Shown here piece by piece: positions 36,901 through 48,690 of a stretch of 64,000 bases of DNA. How positions within the stretch are numbered: the stretch's first letter is position 1; the number at the start of each line of letters is the position of its first letter. Made by a program: the position numbers and the translations under genes. The notes beneath the pieces were generated by a model that was not told the DNA's origin, did not search any database, and worked only from the letters and a program-made list of their open reading frames with translations. The DNA is taken from contig NW_022145611.1 in NCBI RefSeq assembly GCF_000002235.5, positions 16,334,633-16,398,632 on the forward strand. The letters are read 5' to 3'. The stretch is from Strongylocentrotus purpuratus. Taxonomy: Eukaryota; Echinodermata; Echinoidea; Camarodonta; Strongylocentrotidae.

Positions 36901-39900
36901 ATCGGTCTCTAAAAAGATTTTTGGTATATCGAGCCTTGGGCTCCGCAATCAAAATAAAATTCCGATGTGAAGAGTCGTGTAACGGGCAAGTGCTATGTTA
37001 CCATCAGCATTAGATTGGGAGGGGTTATTTTTATACAATGGGTAATGTGCGATACGTGAGGTATAGCTAAATTTAAAGTTCATGCATGTGCCCTTGATAA
37101 TACTTGTTATCATTGAACATACAATCAAGAATTAAAAAAAGACTAATGTCAGCATTGGACAAAATTTTCAATTTCATTTGATAAGAGTGGGTTAGAAATG
37201 TTGTTGTGAGGATATATTGCTTGGAAAATCACTCGCACCGCCTTTAATACTCTTGTTATGCATCTTCTCAATCTTTAAATTAAAGTGGTATATAAATCTT
37301 TTGAGAAATATAAGTCTCTTGAGAAACCTGAAAAACAATTTTCAATAATTCGATATTTCACTCTATAGATTCATGTTTTACCCCTTTCGCTAAAATGGTT
37401 TTGTTGAAGTTTGTCGTCTCATAATTCCCTTTTGACAAAACAATGATCCTTTAATAAATACCAATATTCTGAGTATTACGAATTGTTCTACGTCTTTGTC
37501 CAATATTTACTTTTAATCTACATTTCAATTTTACAAGGGTATAATAAACATTGTTTAGCCCCGACCATATAGATTTTAAAATACATCTTCAAATTGGTAT
37601 ATCTCACCATTTTATTCTTACCATTTCTGTAAAGTCACATGAATTGGAAAAGAAGACCTTCGGGTTATAGTTATTAAGTTAATCTTTTTCTTTTCCCGGC
37701 CTTCATGTGACTCTTTTTTTATTTATTTTTTCTATTCAATTTGATTTTATTCAAGTCCATTTAAAAAAAAAGTACATTTAAAAACATTGTACATTGACAA
37801 AATATTTACATGTTGGATACATAGTATACATTGAACTTTAAACACACAATTAAAAAGAGAAGTAAAGACAAGAGTAAGAAATCAAGGAAATAGATAATGA
37901 ACATGAAATGGAAATTGCAAAAGAACCAAATAAAGGTTCTGTCGAGGCAATTCCCAGCTTATTAAAATACCAACATTTTTACTGATAAAGAATTAGAAAA
38001 GCATAGTGACATTATGGCAAAAAAGAGTTTAAAAGTTATAAAAGTTAGGATGGATTAATTATTTTGTAGAGTCTGTGAATAAAAAAACCTTAAGTTAAGA
38101 GAATTAAGAAACGAAATTGTTTTAATATAATGAGGAAGAGAGTTCCATGTTGACGGTCCTTTTGATTTGAAAGAAAAAGATGCTGCTGTATTTTTACATT
38201 TTTCGACATAGTAATTTTCTGGATTTCTGGTATTATAATTATGCATTTCTGTTTTACATTGAATAATAGAGACAAGATTATATGGTAATTTGTTATGCTT
38301 ATGTTTAAAGACCATTAATGAGATACAGTAGTCATTCAATTGATAGATTGTGAGAAGATTAGGTTTTTTTAAATTGTGGTTGTGAGGGAGCAGTATAGTG
38401 AGACATTGAACATATTCTTACAATCTTTTTTTTGCAATTTCAATAATCCAAGGAGCCTACTGGGATATGTATTGGCCTATACAACATTGCAATACATTAA
38501 ATTAGGTAAAATCATTGAATTATACAGTAGGATTAAAATATGTCCTGGCAAAAAATGCCGCAGTTTGCTGATGACACCAATATTCCTTGATATTTGTTTA
38601 TATTATGTTCAACCCATGATAAATGTTGATCGATAACAACTCCTAAGAAATTTGTGGATTGAACACGTTTTATGATTACATTATTCATACTAATATTAAG
38701 ATTGGTTAATAAATTTTCTGAAATTGTATTTTGCTTACGATGAAAGTATATAAAGCTAGATTTGGAAGTGTTAAGAGATAACTTATTACAATTAAACCAC
38801 TGTGAAACATTGCATAATTCCTCATTAAGAAATTTACATAAATCATAGAAATTGTCATGGCTATAAAGGATATTGGTGTCATCAGCAAAAAGAATGAATT
38901 TCAATTTATCAGAGCAATTAATCAAATCATTTATATACAGTAAAAACAAAATGGGCCCCAGGATTAAACCCTGTGGTACTCCACACTTTACTCTCATTGG
39001 ATCTGATAAAACATCACTGTAAAAAGTTATTTGAGTTCGATTTTTTAAGTAGTTTTCAAACCATAAGGATAATGTGCCTCTAATACCATATATATTCAAT
39101 TTTTTAAACATAATTTCATGGTTGATCGAATCAAAAGCTTTACTCAAATCTAAAAACACCCCCACGGAGTGTAATTTGTCATTTAAAGAAGATATCAGAT
39201 AATTATGTAAATCAACAAGAGCCATTTCGGTGGATACATTCCTGGTAAAACCATACTGGCAAGAATTTAATATTGCATGCTTTGTTAAAAAATGTTCTAA
39301 ACGATTGTAAACAATTTTTTCTAAAATTTTTGAGAAAAATGGTAGTACTGATATTGGTCTATAATTTCTAATAACATGTGTATCATCCTTTTTATGTACT
39401 GGGATTACTTTTTCCATTGATTTTCTTCGTCTTTGCCGAATGAATAATAATAATAATCTTGCCTTCTCAGATCCGTTAATCTGGTACGTTATTTTGAATA
39501 TATGGGCTGCCAGTCTTAATAAATAATTTATAAACTTTTACTTTTTTCTATAATGGCTTTAAAAAATAAAAATTTAATTTCAATCGACGACAGAGTGGAA
39601 CCTATTTGAAAATACAAATATTTTCATTCAAAATATAAAGACGAATTAAACACGAAGAAAAACATGAAAAAAATTTAAATAAAATTTTCCATCATCAGGG
39701 TTGATCCTGACAAGCATATCATACTAGAAAATCGATATGAACACCAAACATCAGAGGCCGTCTTCATTATTTCCATACTATTGGGATAAGTCATGACCTT
39801 GTGACCAATTTTCTAGCTTTGTGTGATGTTCGAACCATGTTTGGCTTATGCAATTGGCCATAATGAAAGTCAATGTCGAATAGATTGGTGAGAATGTGTG

Positions 39901-40802
39901 GAATGCAAAGCATACGGGATACGCCGAACAAATAAAGAGTACAATCAGTATTTACAATGCCGGAATAATTATTATACTAGCTCTCTTGAGAGCTATACAC
40001 GTGATAGAATTTGAAGCATGAAGATCTAAATATAGGGTTCTAATTTTGCCAGGCCCCTCCCTACTTTTTTGCTCAATATTATCCGTGGTAATTCATGGAC
40101 GTCATTGTACAATAATATTTTTCTCATCTTAGGAATAAAGTACAATGATTTATTCCTATTCCTTGTTTCTACATTAACTATAGCTTTTTAGACCATTTAC
40201 GCACTGATTGTCGATCGGAATATGACAGGAATAGACAAAAGAAACGTTGCTTCTAAGCAAATATTCCAAAGAGAAATTATAAATAGATTGGAAAGTCAGT
40301 CATATATTAATATGACCTAAAAGCGCAAGCTTTTACCAAAAGAGTTGTTACGTGTTATTTAAAAGAGAAAACAAAAAGTGAGAAAACAAAATTATCAGTA
40401 TAATTCTTATGTTAATGATGATTCAAATGCTTTGCAAAAAGAAAATTAATTTCAATTCTTTGATATGCCAATAATGATGCTTTTGTGATCATGTAAGTTT
40501 GATTTGTATCATTGTATATTTGAATGTAAACCATGTATACCTAATAAATCCTCTGATGAGGCAAAGAAAAAAAATCTTTCTCTTCTTAGTGAAATGATAA
40601 ATTCCTTTTACAAATGACGTGTCTTATATTACCGTCATTGTTGGTCAAACACCTTGTGAGCGTCAAGTAACGCCCGGCTGGAATGCTCCCCAGGGAGTGG
40701 AGATTGTGCACACAGTGTGTGCGGGCAAGCACTGAATCCAATGACCGGGTATTTTGTAAAGCGCTTAGAGACATTTGTATTAAGCGCTATATAAAAATTA
40801 AA

Positions 40803-40842
<40 letters not shown>

Positions 40843-42714
40843 AAACCATTTTCTGTTTGAACATTACATTTTAAACCGATTATTATTTGCATTTGTATAA
40901 GTATCAACTGTTATTAAGTGAAATTAAAAGAGACTTGGAACTTAGGAATGGACTTGCATTTACAAATTTAGTTTCATGAACTTAATCCAATTTCGACATT
41001 ATCATACAATAATTATAGGGTTTGCGAACGAGATATTTGATTAACCAGTATTAACCAGTTGGACAATCGTCAGCTCCTGGCCGGGAAGAGAAATGGTGAT
41101 TTGGTTTTTGGTTTTTGGTCTTTTATTTTAATAATTTTTATGACAAAATAACCCTTTTTGGATAATTTATTGTATCACACCCGAAAAGGGAATATAACCG
41201 GCAATAAATACTGGAGACCACAAAATCAAAATGTTCATTGCTTATAAAATACATTGTAAAATATAATGCCTTATTCATAACAGTGTGGTAACAAAGAAAA
41301 CGCCAATATTGAGCAAATACGATGGCGAAAGTTCAAAGTTGATTGGTAGTCACGAATGGGACAAATTTTAAAAAATAAATAATTCGATACTTACTTGAAG
41401 TCATCTCCTTGTGTTCCGTATTTAAATCTGACTTCAATCGAGCCCCTGGGGTTGGTCCATAGTAGGTATCCTCGGTCAGCCTTGAGTTCACATGTGTCAC
41501 ATGATCTAAATCCACTGCATCACATGACCAGCAGGAAGAAAATAGTACAATTTGATAGATTCATAAATACCGACAGAAACATAAAATTAATATAAATCAC
41601 ATTCTAAAATTGCATGTTTCATTAACAAACATTATTCGTAGCCCCACATACGGGACTGTACAATACTTAAATTCCAGAAAATATATCGTTTTATAAACTT
41701 ATACACAAGTTGCTATCATTTATATTTCAAAATAAATACATATTTCTTTAAAATAAACATGTAAAGATTTCGTCGTCATCTTGAAGATAATATACAAAAT
41801 AGACTTACATGCATAATAAAATGAATAAAAATGTTTCATGCAAAAACCGTATATGCCTATCGTTATTGAATATATGAAGTGGTATGGGGAAGGCTATAAC
41901 GCATAACAAAAACTCATGTAATCTTGTTCAATTACTTTTCGATTTATAAGGTATATATTTACAATTTCTTAAACAACGACAAACTAAACTATAAGTGCAT
42001 TTATTCTGTAAAGTAAATAAACTAACATTAAAATGGTTATTATCATTGATGTTACTTATCCGTTTACCCTTCATTGCATTACATTCGTAATTAATTCACT
42101 GCGATATATGGCATCAAAAAGTACATTACAGACGCAATATTAAACATTAGTAAATAATCTATTACTGAATGAACTACATAGTTCAAGAGTATTTCAACAT
42201 ACTGTCATGCCATTAAGACAAGTCGACTCTTCGCAAAGAATAGAATGATGTGACCATTTGAACTTTGAAGCCAATGTCATACTAATTAGGCCTATGCATC
42301 TTTCGGCCAGACGGTATATTGTATAGGCTATATAAATAGTACATGGCTCCTTGCCATTACTTTTCTTAAATACTACCTTAATTCTGCTATAATAGAGTTG
42401 AAATCAAAACAGTATACTTTAAGCATAAAAGAGTCGCATATGTATAATTGACATAGATAACTGAATAAGAATTTTAAAGAGACAATACTTTACCCTTTTT
42501 CGAATTGGCCCATGGATACCAGGCGACTTGGTGAGTCTATTACAACTGGAGGATAATCACCAGCGCGTATGATTAGCTTTGTATCCTCAGACCAAACCAT
42601 GTCCATATAACTAAAATCCATCAAAAATTTCCGCGGCTTTCGCCGGTTCAGGTAGCTCATGCAAGCCTCCATTTCTGGTTGCTCCTCTTGCTCTGCTTCT
42701 TCGGGCATTTTCAT
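33939..42714 (-). CDS. Unknown 199-residue protein, three exons
   Basis: Exons (minus): 42494-42714, 41395-41514, 33939-34197, with good GT-AG sites and compatible phases (2, 2), encoding 199 residues. The start MKMPEEAEQEEQPEMEAC is acidic. RRKPRKFLMDFSYMDMVW, RAGDYPPVVIDSPSRLV and FRSCDTCELKADRGYLLW follow, then NPRGSIEVRFKYG, FNCYIDPQHQGVRIYENRG and GENNFEFRSMSGEVRLEFEV. The pattern of short beta strands and cysteines suggests an all-beta fold. A loose likeness to the meteorin beta sandwich (W-x2-P-x-G, then a Cys strand, then G-x-x-IYE) was noticed but is not enough for a name. No signal peptide is visible at this start, though an upstream exon cannot be excluded. A TATA box lies about 375 bp upstream and a long leader ORF overlaps the start. 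Intron 2 is about 7.2 kb and is filled with a tandem repeat, a LINE and a SINE. Confidence 0.7.
35340..36560. repeat. Tandem repeat, about six copies of a 150-180 bp unit
   Basis: The marker GGGAACAAACGGGA (with variants) recurs near 35352, 35494, 35886, 36066, 36235 and 36414. Each time it is followed by TCTGAGGGCA, GGGACTTTCATGATGAGAAA, ATTGAAAAT, a TTTTTGGCAAAAAGTGGCGA segment and TTTGCCTTAACGCCCCTTTT. Copies 2 and 3 are separated by a diverged stretch (35640-35880) that includes a 14-nt C run. It is in intron 2 of the 199-residue gene. The ORFs crossing it reflect the period and are not genes. Confidence 0.85.
36746..36790. repeat. Poly(G)10 / poly(C)15 inverted pair
   Basis: Ten G at 36746-36755 and fifteen C at 36776-36790, separated by 20 nt, can pair as a short G:C hairpin. 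Confidence 0.8.
37736..39420 (-). mobile_element. 5'-truncated LINE with reverse transcriptase domain (CR1/Jockey group)
   Basis: The ORF from 39417 down to 38533 encodes RT from the finger region on: EKVIPVHKKDD, NYRPISVLPFFSKILEKIVY, YGFTRNVSTEMALVDL, VFLDLSKAFDSINHEI, GVPQGLILGPILFLLYIND and the catalytic FADDTNILYSHD (around 38850-38890). After a frameshift near 38610 and a further frame change, the C-terminal region resumes at 38339-38055 with NTRNPENYY and GPSTWNSLP. The 3' end reads GGACTTGAATAAAATC near 37740. The apurinic-type endonuclease and ORF1 are missing. It is non-functional, in intron 2 of the 199-residue gene and in the same orientation. Confidence 0.9.
40640..40843 (+). repeat. 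SINE with L2-type tail and (ATT)n end
   Basis: It contains GCTCCCCAGGGAGTGGAGAT, TGTGCACACAGTGTGTGC, TTGTAAAGCGCTTAGAGAC, TTAAGCGCTATATAAAA and an (ATT) tail of about 14 units. It is the better-preserved sister of the minus-strand copy at 10218-10378. Its 5' end is not fixed. Confidence 0.8.
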
Positions 42715-43037
42715 GTCAACTTTACGAGAATTTGTTGGGAAAAGTTTATTCCACTACTTCTGTGGATAGCCGTGGCGTATGGATGATGGTGATGGTGTGT
42801 GTGCGTTGATTTGTACGGAAATTCTTGAACCGGTGACGAATACATGATGAATGTGTGTATGGGAGACTGGGGGTTAGATGTAGACTTGGTGTATCGCACC
42901 ATCAGAGTTGGATCCCGTAGGGAAAACTGTATCGGGGACCATGTATGTTTTAAGAGACCGTCCGTGACGGTTGGATGGGAGACAGGCGAGATTACACCAC
43001 GCAAGGGAGCTATAACAGTATTCTTACAGCACCTCAC
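42711..43037 (-). other. Leader ORF (108 codons) overlapping the start of the 199-residue gene
   Basis: An ATG at 43037 opens a frame of 108 codons whose TGA overlaps the downstream ATG as ATGA. It includes a histidine run. It lies between the presumed TATA-directed start (about 43065) and the main ORF, so it would be an upstream ORF if the leader is unspliced. No family likeness, so a protein role is unlikely; an effect on translation is possible. Confidence 0.4.
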
Positions 43038-43087
43038 TATTATGTAGACAGCGAACTAGCTTTGCTATCAGGGGAAGACGTGTCAGC

Positions 43088-43098
43088 CCTTTTTATAC
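43088..43098 (-). promoter_or_regulatory. TATA box of the 199-residue gene
   Basis: TATAAAAAGGG on the minus strand is an excellent TATA match. Transcription would start near 43060-43070. It is the only strong TATA box seen upstream of a gene model in this window and contrasts with the CpG-type promoters of the housekeeping pairs. Confidence 0.6.
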
Positions 43099-44202
43099 CA
43101 GACTCTCTGGCATGCATGCTTCGTGGGCAGACGGTCTGACCTAGGATTCTATAATACGATCATGGTTTGCCGCCAAAAGCTCTCGTCTGTCAACGTGAAG
43201 ATTTATCTCTGCTCGTAAATAGTCAAAGGCCTAGCAAGGGGGAATAGGAGGGAATTATCTTGGGAAATGCAATTTGGTCACGTTCCTCGGTCCTGGCTCG
43301 CCGCCACCCAATCAGAGAGATAACCACAGACCTTTGCTTTCATTTCAGAAATTTGATTGGAAGTTTGATTTGTGACGGGAAACCCCTGTCATGCCTGGGA
43401 ATCCAATTATTCGATAAGCAACATGGATGCATAAACTCATAAACCCCATAATCATGCGGATAAAACCAGATTGAAATGCTCTTATGACATTATGTAGTCC
43501 AGATGTTCAAGCCCATGACATTTCATTCGTGGCGTTATGGAATGCTACACGATTTTACCACTCTGATAGTTCGAGCAGATATTTTGAAAAGCAAAATAAC
43601 TCGACAGTTCATTTCAGTACCATAGCAATCATTGCCTATGATAATCTAAATCACACCCAAAATATATTTGTTTACTTCGGATAGAAATAGCATTCGTAAA
43701 GGCATTATCTGGAATCGTCATCAGAAGATTTAGAAGAGTTTGGGCGCGGTGCACAGCGTTATCAGTTGGAGCGTGCTAGAGACTACCATGTACAAATAAG
43801 GTATGCATCCTGATCACGTGGTACCGTATGTCGGCGTTGGGGTCTGTCAATGACCGGTGTGTATTAATTTAAGCTGAACGTGTTTGTTAGCACTGGTGGA
43901 AACACATGCACAGCTAGCCCACCACTGAGCTGAGATAGTGGGGCGTCCGATCAGAGGCGCGATGTCGGGTTAGTTAGTGTAATGGTCGGACGACAGTAAT
44001 GTTAAACAAGAAAATAAGTAGATAGCAGAATCTTTATCCTGCAGTTCAGAAGTAAATCATGTCCTGAGCGCAAAAAAAAAGGAAATTCACCCCCTAGCTC
44101 CCTAAAAAGAAAATATTTCAGGGATATCGCCCCCCCCCCCGCTCCCTCCCACCGAAATTTCGAAGAAAAAGTGTAAATAGAAAGTCAACAATACATTGTT
44201 AA

Positions 44203-44468
44203 AGCCCCTCTAAAGTGTTCCAAATTCGCCGAAAATTTGATCCCAAAATTCGGAATAAAAAAATATATAATTTGGGTTTTCTGTTGTACACAGAAAACCT
44301 AAATGTTGTATACTTTCATCAATTTTCGACTTCAAACACATTTTGTTATAGATATCCTTACAGAAATGTGTCTTTAATGACATCCTTTTTCACATTATGA
44401 TACAATAGAAATATTTAAGTGAAATTTGCCATCAAATTTTTGGGGCTCCGGACACTTTAGAGGGGTTC
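44203..44468. mobile_element. TTAA-flanked MITE, copy in duplication unit 1
   Basis: The left end reads TTAA then AGCCCCTCTAAAGTGTT; the right end is the complement (GGACACTTTAGAGGGG). The right TTAA is no longer intact here. It is homologous to 45841-46092. Confidence 0.7.
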
Positions 44469-44589
44469 TGAATAAAAACATACGTCTAAGGTTTTAATAC
44501 TCTAGAAATAACAGTTTCTGCATTCAAAATTGGAAGATCTCATCACTCGGTCGCAAAGCTCCCTCGCAAATAGTTAATCATTAAGTATA

Positions 44590-44706
44590 AAATTATATAC
44601 ACTTAAAATATTGTATCAAACCATATTATGTTCATGAAAATGTATGATGAAAAAAAGTAAAAAGATGCAGAAACCAATAAATCAAATCAAATCAAATCAA
44701 ATCAAG
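44590..44706 (+). mobile_element. Short LINE-like 3' tail insertion with (AATCA)n end, unit 1 only
   Basis: Unit 2 joins TTAATCAT directly to CTGTAGAAGTTATG. Unit 1 has about 117 bp in between, ending AATAAATCAAATCAAATCAA. This looks like the 3' end of a CR1-like LINE with a pentanucleotide tail. Confidence 0.55.
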
Positions 44707-45480
44707 TACTGTAGAAGTTATGCCAACTGTATGTACGAGCAAACTTTGCGAATCATAACGTTATAAAGGCTGAGCCCTTATGTTACTGCGTGTTTTCAAA
44801 TCGTTATTTAAACTGCAATTCTCATGAGGTCTACTCCAAACTTCGGGTTTGGTGATTCTTAGCTGATGGAAAGTGTCAAAGGAGACCCCCTCCCTGAAAT
44901 TTATGAAATGGGCCACATATTTATTGAGTTTTAAAACTACAAATTAGATTTATATATTTATGTATATATTTATTTCAGTCTTCTTTATAAAGGATGGCCC
45001 TTTCAATATCTAGTATTGATCTTTTAATTGGCCCAGTCTGTACAATTAAACAAATATGTACAGGACTATTACAATAAAACACGATAAAATAGATAGATAA
45101 AACTTATAGATAAAGGACAATAGTCGTAACTAGTCTCAACTCCCTAACACATGTTTACGAAATATGGCAATACAAGTTAATACAATAGATCTTGTTCGAT
45201 CCCTGCACAATAGAGATATAATAATTTAAATATCATGACCCAAATAAAACATCTAACATTAAATCTAGTCCAAATTAAGTATTTGTAATGTAAATGAATT
45301 AATTGTAAGGTCATATTTTTTCTTCAAAACTCTTCAGAAAATGCCAGTTGGATAATAAGCAGTTACGTTTTCCTCCCCCCCCCCCCCCCCCCACCCTAAA
45401 CCGTATGTAGGCCTGATGTAGGCCTACATTCAGTCCCTGTTCCGTGTTCATAATGACGATGTCGATGTTGACGATGATGA

Positions 45481-46468
45481 TACCGTATGACGGCTTTAGA
45501 GGTCTGTCAATGAACGTGCTTGTTAGCACTGGTGTAAACACATGCACAGCTAGCCCACCACTGAGCTGAGAGAGTGGGGCGTCCAAAAGACACGATGTCG
45601 GGTTCGTTAGTGTTATGGTCGGACGAAAGTTAAACAAGAAAATAAGTAGACAGCAGAACCTAAGTTTATCCTGCAGTTCAGAAGTAATTCTTGTGCTGAG
45701 CGCTAACAAAAAGGAAATTAGCCCCCTAGCTCCTTAAAAAGAAAATGTGTCAGGGATATCCCCCCCCCCCCTACTCCCTCTCACTGAAAATTTGAAGAAA
45801 AAAAGTGCAAAATAATAGATAGTCAACAATACATTGTTAAAGCCCCTATAAAGTGTTCGGAGCCCCAATTTCGCCAAAATTTGATCCCAAAAATTTGGAA
45901 TAAAAGAATACACGATTTGCAAAAAAACCCTTAATTTTGTATACTTTCTTCAATATTCCACTTCAAACACATTTTGTTTTGAAAATCCTTGCAGAAATGT
46001 TTCTTAAATGACATTCTTTTTCACATTATGATACAATTTAAGTAAAATTTTGCCATCAAATTTGTTTGGGCTCCCAACACTTTAGAGGGGCTTTAAGTAA
46101 ATATACGTCTAAGGCTTTTAATACTCTAGAAATTACAGATTCTGTATTCAAAATCGGAAGATCTCATCACTCGGTTGCAAAGCTCCCTCGCAAATATTTA
46201 ATCATCAAAAACTGTAGAAGTTATGTCGACCGAAGGTATATGAGCACACTTTGCGCATCATAATGTTATTATATATGCTGAGCCCTTATTATTATTGCGT
46301 GTTTTCAAATTGTTATTTAGACTGCAATTCTGATAAGGTCTACTCCATACTTCGAGTCGGGTGATTCTTAGGTAATGGAAAGTGTCAAAGGAGACCCCCC
46401 CCCCCTCCTGAAATTTATAAAATAGCCCAAATATGTATTACGTTTCAAAACTACAAATTAAATTTATG

Positions 46469-46509
<41 letters not shown>

Positions 46510-46699
46510 TTATTTCATTCTTCTTTATATATAATAGTCAGGTCATATTTTTTTCTTCAAAAGCCCTCAAAAAAATGCCAATTGGATGATAAGCAGTAAC
46601 GCTTTTCTCCACCCCTACTGATGTAGGCCTACACTCGGTTCTTTCCCATAGTGCCGTGTTCATAAGTACGATGTCGATGTTGACGATGACGACGACAAT
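45481..46699. repeat. Tandem duplication, unit 2 (1219 bp)
   Basis: Second copy of the 43823-45480 segment, with the same order of landmarks: GTTAGCACTGG, a C tract, the TTAA-flanked MITE, CTGTAGAAGTTATG, a C tract, TTCTTCTTTATA, and GATGTCGATGTTGACGATGA. It carries a (TA)n expansion at about 46475-46504. Confidence 0.85.
45841..46092. mobile_element. TTAA-flanked MITE (piggyBac-like target), copy in unit 2
   Basis: A 252-bp element bounded by TTAA on both sides (45837-45840 and 46093-46096). The inverted termini are AGCCCCTATAAAGTGTT and, from the right, AGCCCCTCTAAAGTGTT, and the imperfect inverted repeat continues inward (GGAGCCCCAA, AATTTGAT). A TTAA target is the signature of piggyBac-type transposition. 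No coding capacity. Confidence 0.75.
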
Positions 46700-47305
46700 G
46701 CAATATAATTTTGTAATTCTGCAGTAGGTGAATAATGAGAATGCCTGCCAGTATTTAAAGTTTGTAGACGATATCGAGCATACAGGTCATCCGGTCAGCT
46801 TGAATGATGTCCTGCATGAACAACCCTTGCAAAATGGAGTTTTCATTTTGTGTGGGTGCGTGTGCGTGTGTAGGGTGTGGGTGTGGGTATGTGGATGTAT
46901 ACGTATCCAGTAAACTTGGTATACAGTGCGTACTTGAATATATAGAAGCAGGATAAGTAAAGCATATTATTTTACTGCAATCTCGGTAGATATAGAACAA
47001 AATAATCAAAAATATAAAAATTCTTGCTTGGCAGACTTAGATCTAATCATTTTCGTCACTCAACTAACAGATAAACAAAACAAACAAATAATATGATAAA
47101 ATACCACCACAATATGATTATGGCATATACATGGTATAGCGATTGCATGGTCGTGACAAGATCGCAAATATTAAATACGTCTCTATGGTAATATAATACA
47201 GACTATTCCTTAGTTTCTTCGAGAAACTTCTGACATAGCACCATATTTTAATGTATACATCTGCACTCTAGCTAACGAATCACAATGGCTTGTAACAAGG
47301 TTGCC

Positions 47306-48690
47306 AGGTAAAAATGTCAGAGGTAAAAATGTCAGAGGTATTAACAAAATGTCAGAGGTACACAAAAATGTCAGTGTAAAAATCAGTGCCGTCTTGATAT
47401 CTCAGCACTTTGTAACACAAAATGTCAAGACTCAAGCTACTGGGCTAGTCTAGTGAAGTGAAGTAAGAGAAAGAACTCAAGAGAAGATGAAAACACAGGC
47501 ACTGAAAATGTGTGAGATGTCATGGGACATCGTCTGCTTAAGTGCAAATCATGTCCCTGCTGTGATCTCACACATATCAGCAGCGTTCGGAGAGCTATTT
47601 AGGTGCTATGCCGGGGCTGTATTTAAGCGTTTTGTAATTTATAATAATCATTACTTCGAATGTTTCCAAGCATTGAATTTTGATAACCTTGTCGAATCAA
47701 AGTTTCAACTTTGCAATAATGAAAATAAAGCTAGATTTAAAATCAATGAATATCTACTTTAAGGAAAGAACGCGGGTGCTTTTCCCCCTTATCTATACTA
47801 TATTACACAAGTTTAACAAACAGTATCAAACTTCGCTTGAAGAATGTCAGATAGTAGGCCTCAGGAGTGGCAATTTCATGGCCGGGGGGGGGGGGGGGGG
47901 GGGAGGGGAGGGGGTCGTAAGGCGAGGTAAAAATCTGTATTCCGTGGCAGGTTATCCCGGTGATACCAAAGAAATACAGATTTTCCTTCGCATTTGTGGT
48001 TTTGTACGAATCGTCCTTGTTTTCACGAAGTGACGGTAGCGAGGAAAATTGTAACGCAAAGTGAATGCAATTTTTTTTCACTACCGTCACTTCGTGAAAA
48101 CAGCGACGGAATATGTACCTGCTGGAAACTGCGTTATGAAGCGGATGACACAGTTACTTTTAACATTGAGCCCCTCCCTCAACCAGTTATCCCCCTCCTT
48201 CTCAGGGGCCCAATGGGGGCCACCCTGGAAACTGTTATGAACACCTTTTATTCTTCACCTAAAATGTGACCATGCGTTTTTAGGAAGAAGATGAAAATGT
48301 AAAAAGGGCCGGACAACGGACGGAGACGGCAGTTTTGAGCGATGTACTGTGTGATTCATGGCCTTGGCGTACAAGCCGGGTGAGAGAGAACCCCCCCCCC
48401 CCCGCCCTCCCCTTGGAAATAATTGGGTAAAAAGTCAAAAATTTGGGCCGAAAAGTAAATAAAAGTTAAAGTAGGAAGAAAATAAAGCAGCGCTGAAATA
48501 ATGACTGCAGAGAATCCTTCGTTATTCTTTTTCGATAAGCCTGATATACAACCATTACCAATATTCAACTTGTATGTATTTAATAACATGCTATTGTTTT
48601 GATGTTTTTGCCTCTGACATTAATTTTTGCCTCTGATATTTTTACCTCTTGACACTTTTTACCTCTGACATTTTTACACCGAGCCGTAAC
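47306..48690. mobile_element. Foldback-like element with subrepeat arms, about 1.4 kb
   Basis: The left arm (47306-47385) holds about four tandem units of AGGTAAAAATGTCAG. The right arm (48604-48690) holds the same unit inverted (CTGACATTTTTACCT and variants). Outer ends read GTAACAAGGTTGCC and, inverted, GTTACGGCTCGG. Terminal arms built from tandem subrepeats are the hallmark of foldback elements. The interior includes a perfect hairpin and a 20-nt G run. A 91-codon ORF at 47487 has no recognisable domain. Confidence 0.65.
48019..48103. repeat. Inverted repeat inside the foldback element
   Basis: TTTTCACGAAGTGACGGTAG at about 48020 is followed 44 nt later by its exact complement CTACCGTCACTTCGTGAAAA. 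Confidence 0.85.

Larger units (their letters stand above)
43823..45480. repeat. Tandem duplication, unit 1 (1658 bp)
   Basis: It starts TACCGTATG-CGGC and ends GATGTCGATGTTGACGATGA. It is head-to-tail with unit 2 with no spacer. A 70-bp sample (from GTTAGCACTGGTG to GTGGGGCGTCC) differs at about three positions. Unit 1 is longer because it holds two segments absent from unit 2 (44590-44706 and about 44990-45305). No supported coding exon. Confidence 0.85.

Noticed and set aside
46728-46913. 61-codon ORF ending in a CGCVCVCRVWVWVCG-like tail
   Set aside because: The cysteine-rich tail is translated from a GTGTGG-type microsatellite.
47487-47762. 91-codon ORF as a gene inside the foldback element
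   Set aside because: No recognisable domain, no splice support, and the length is compatible with chance.
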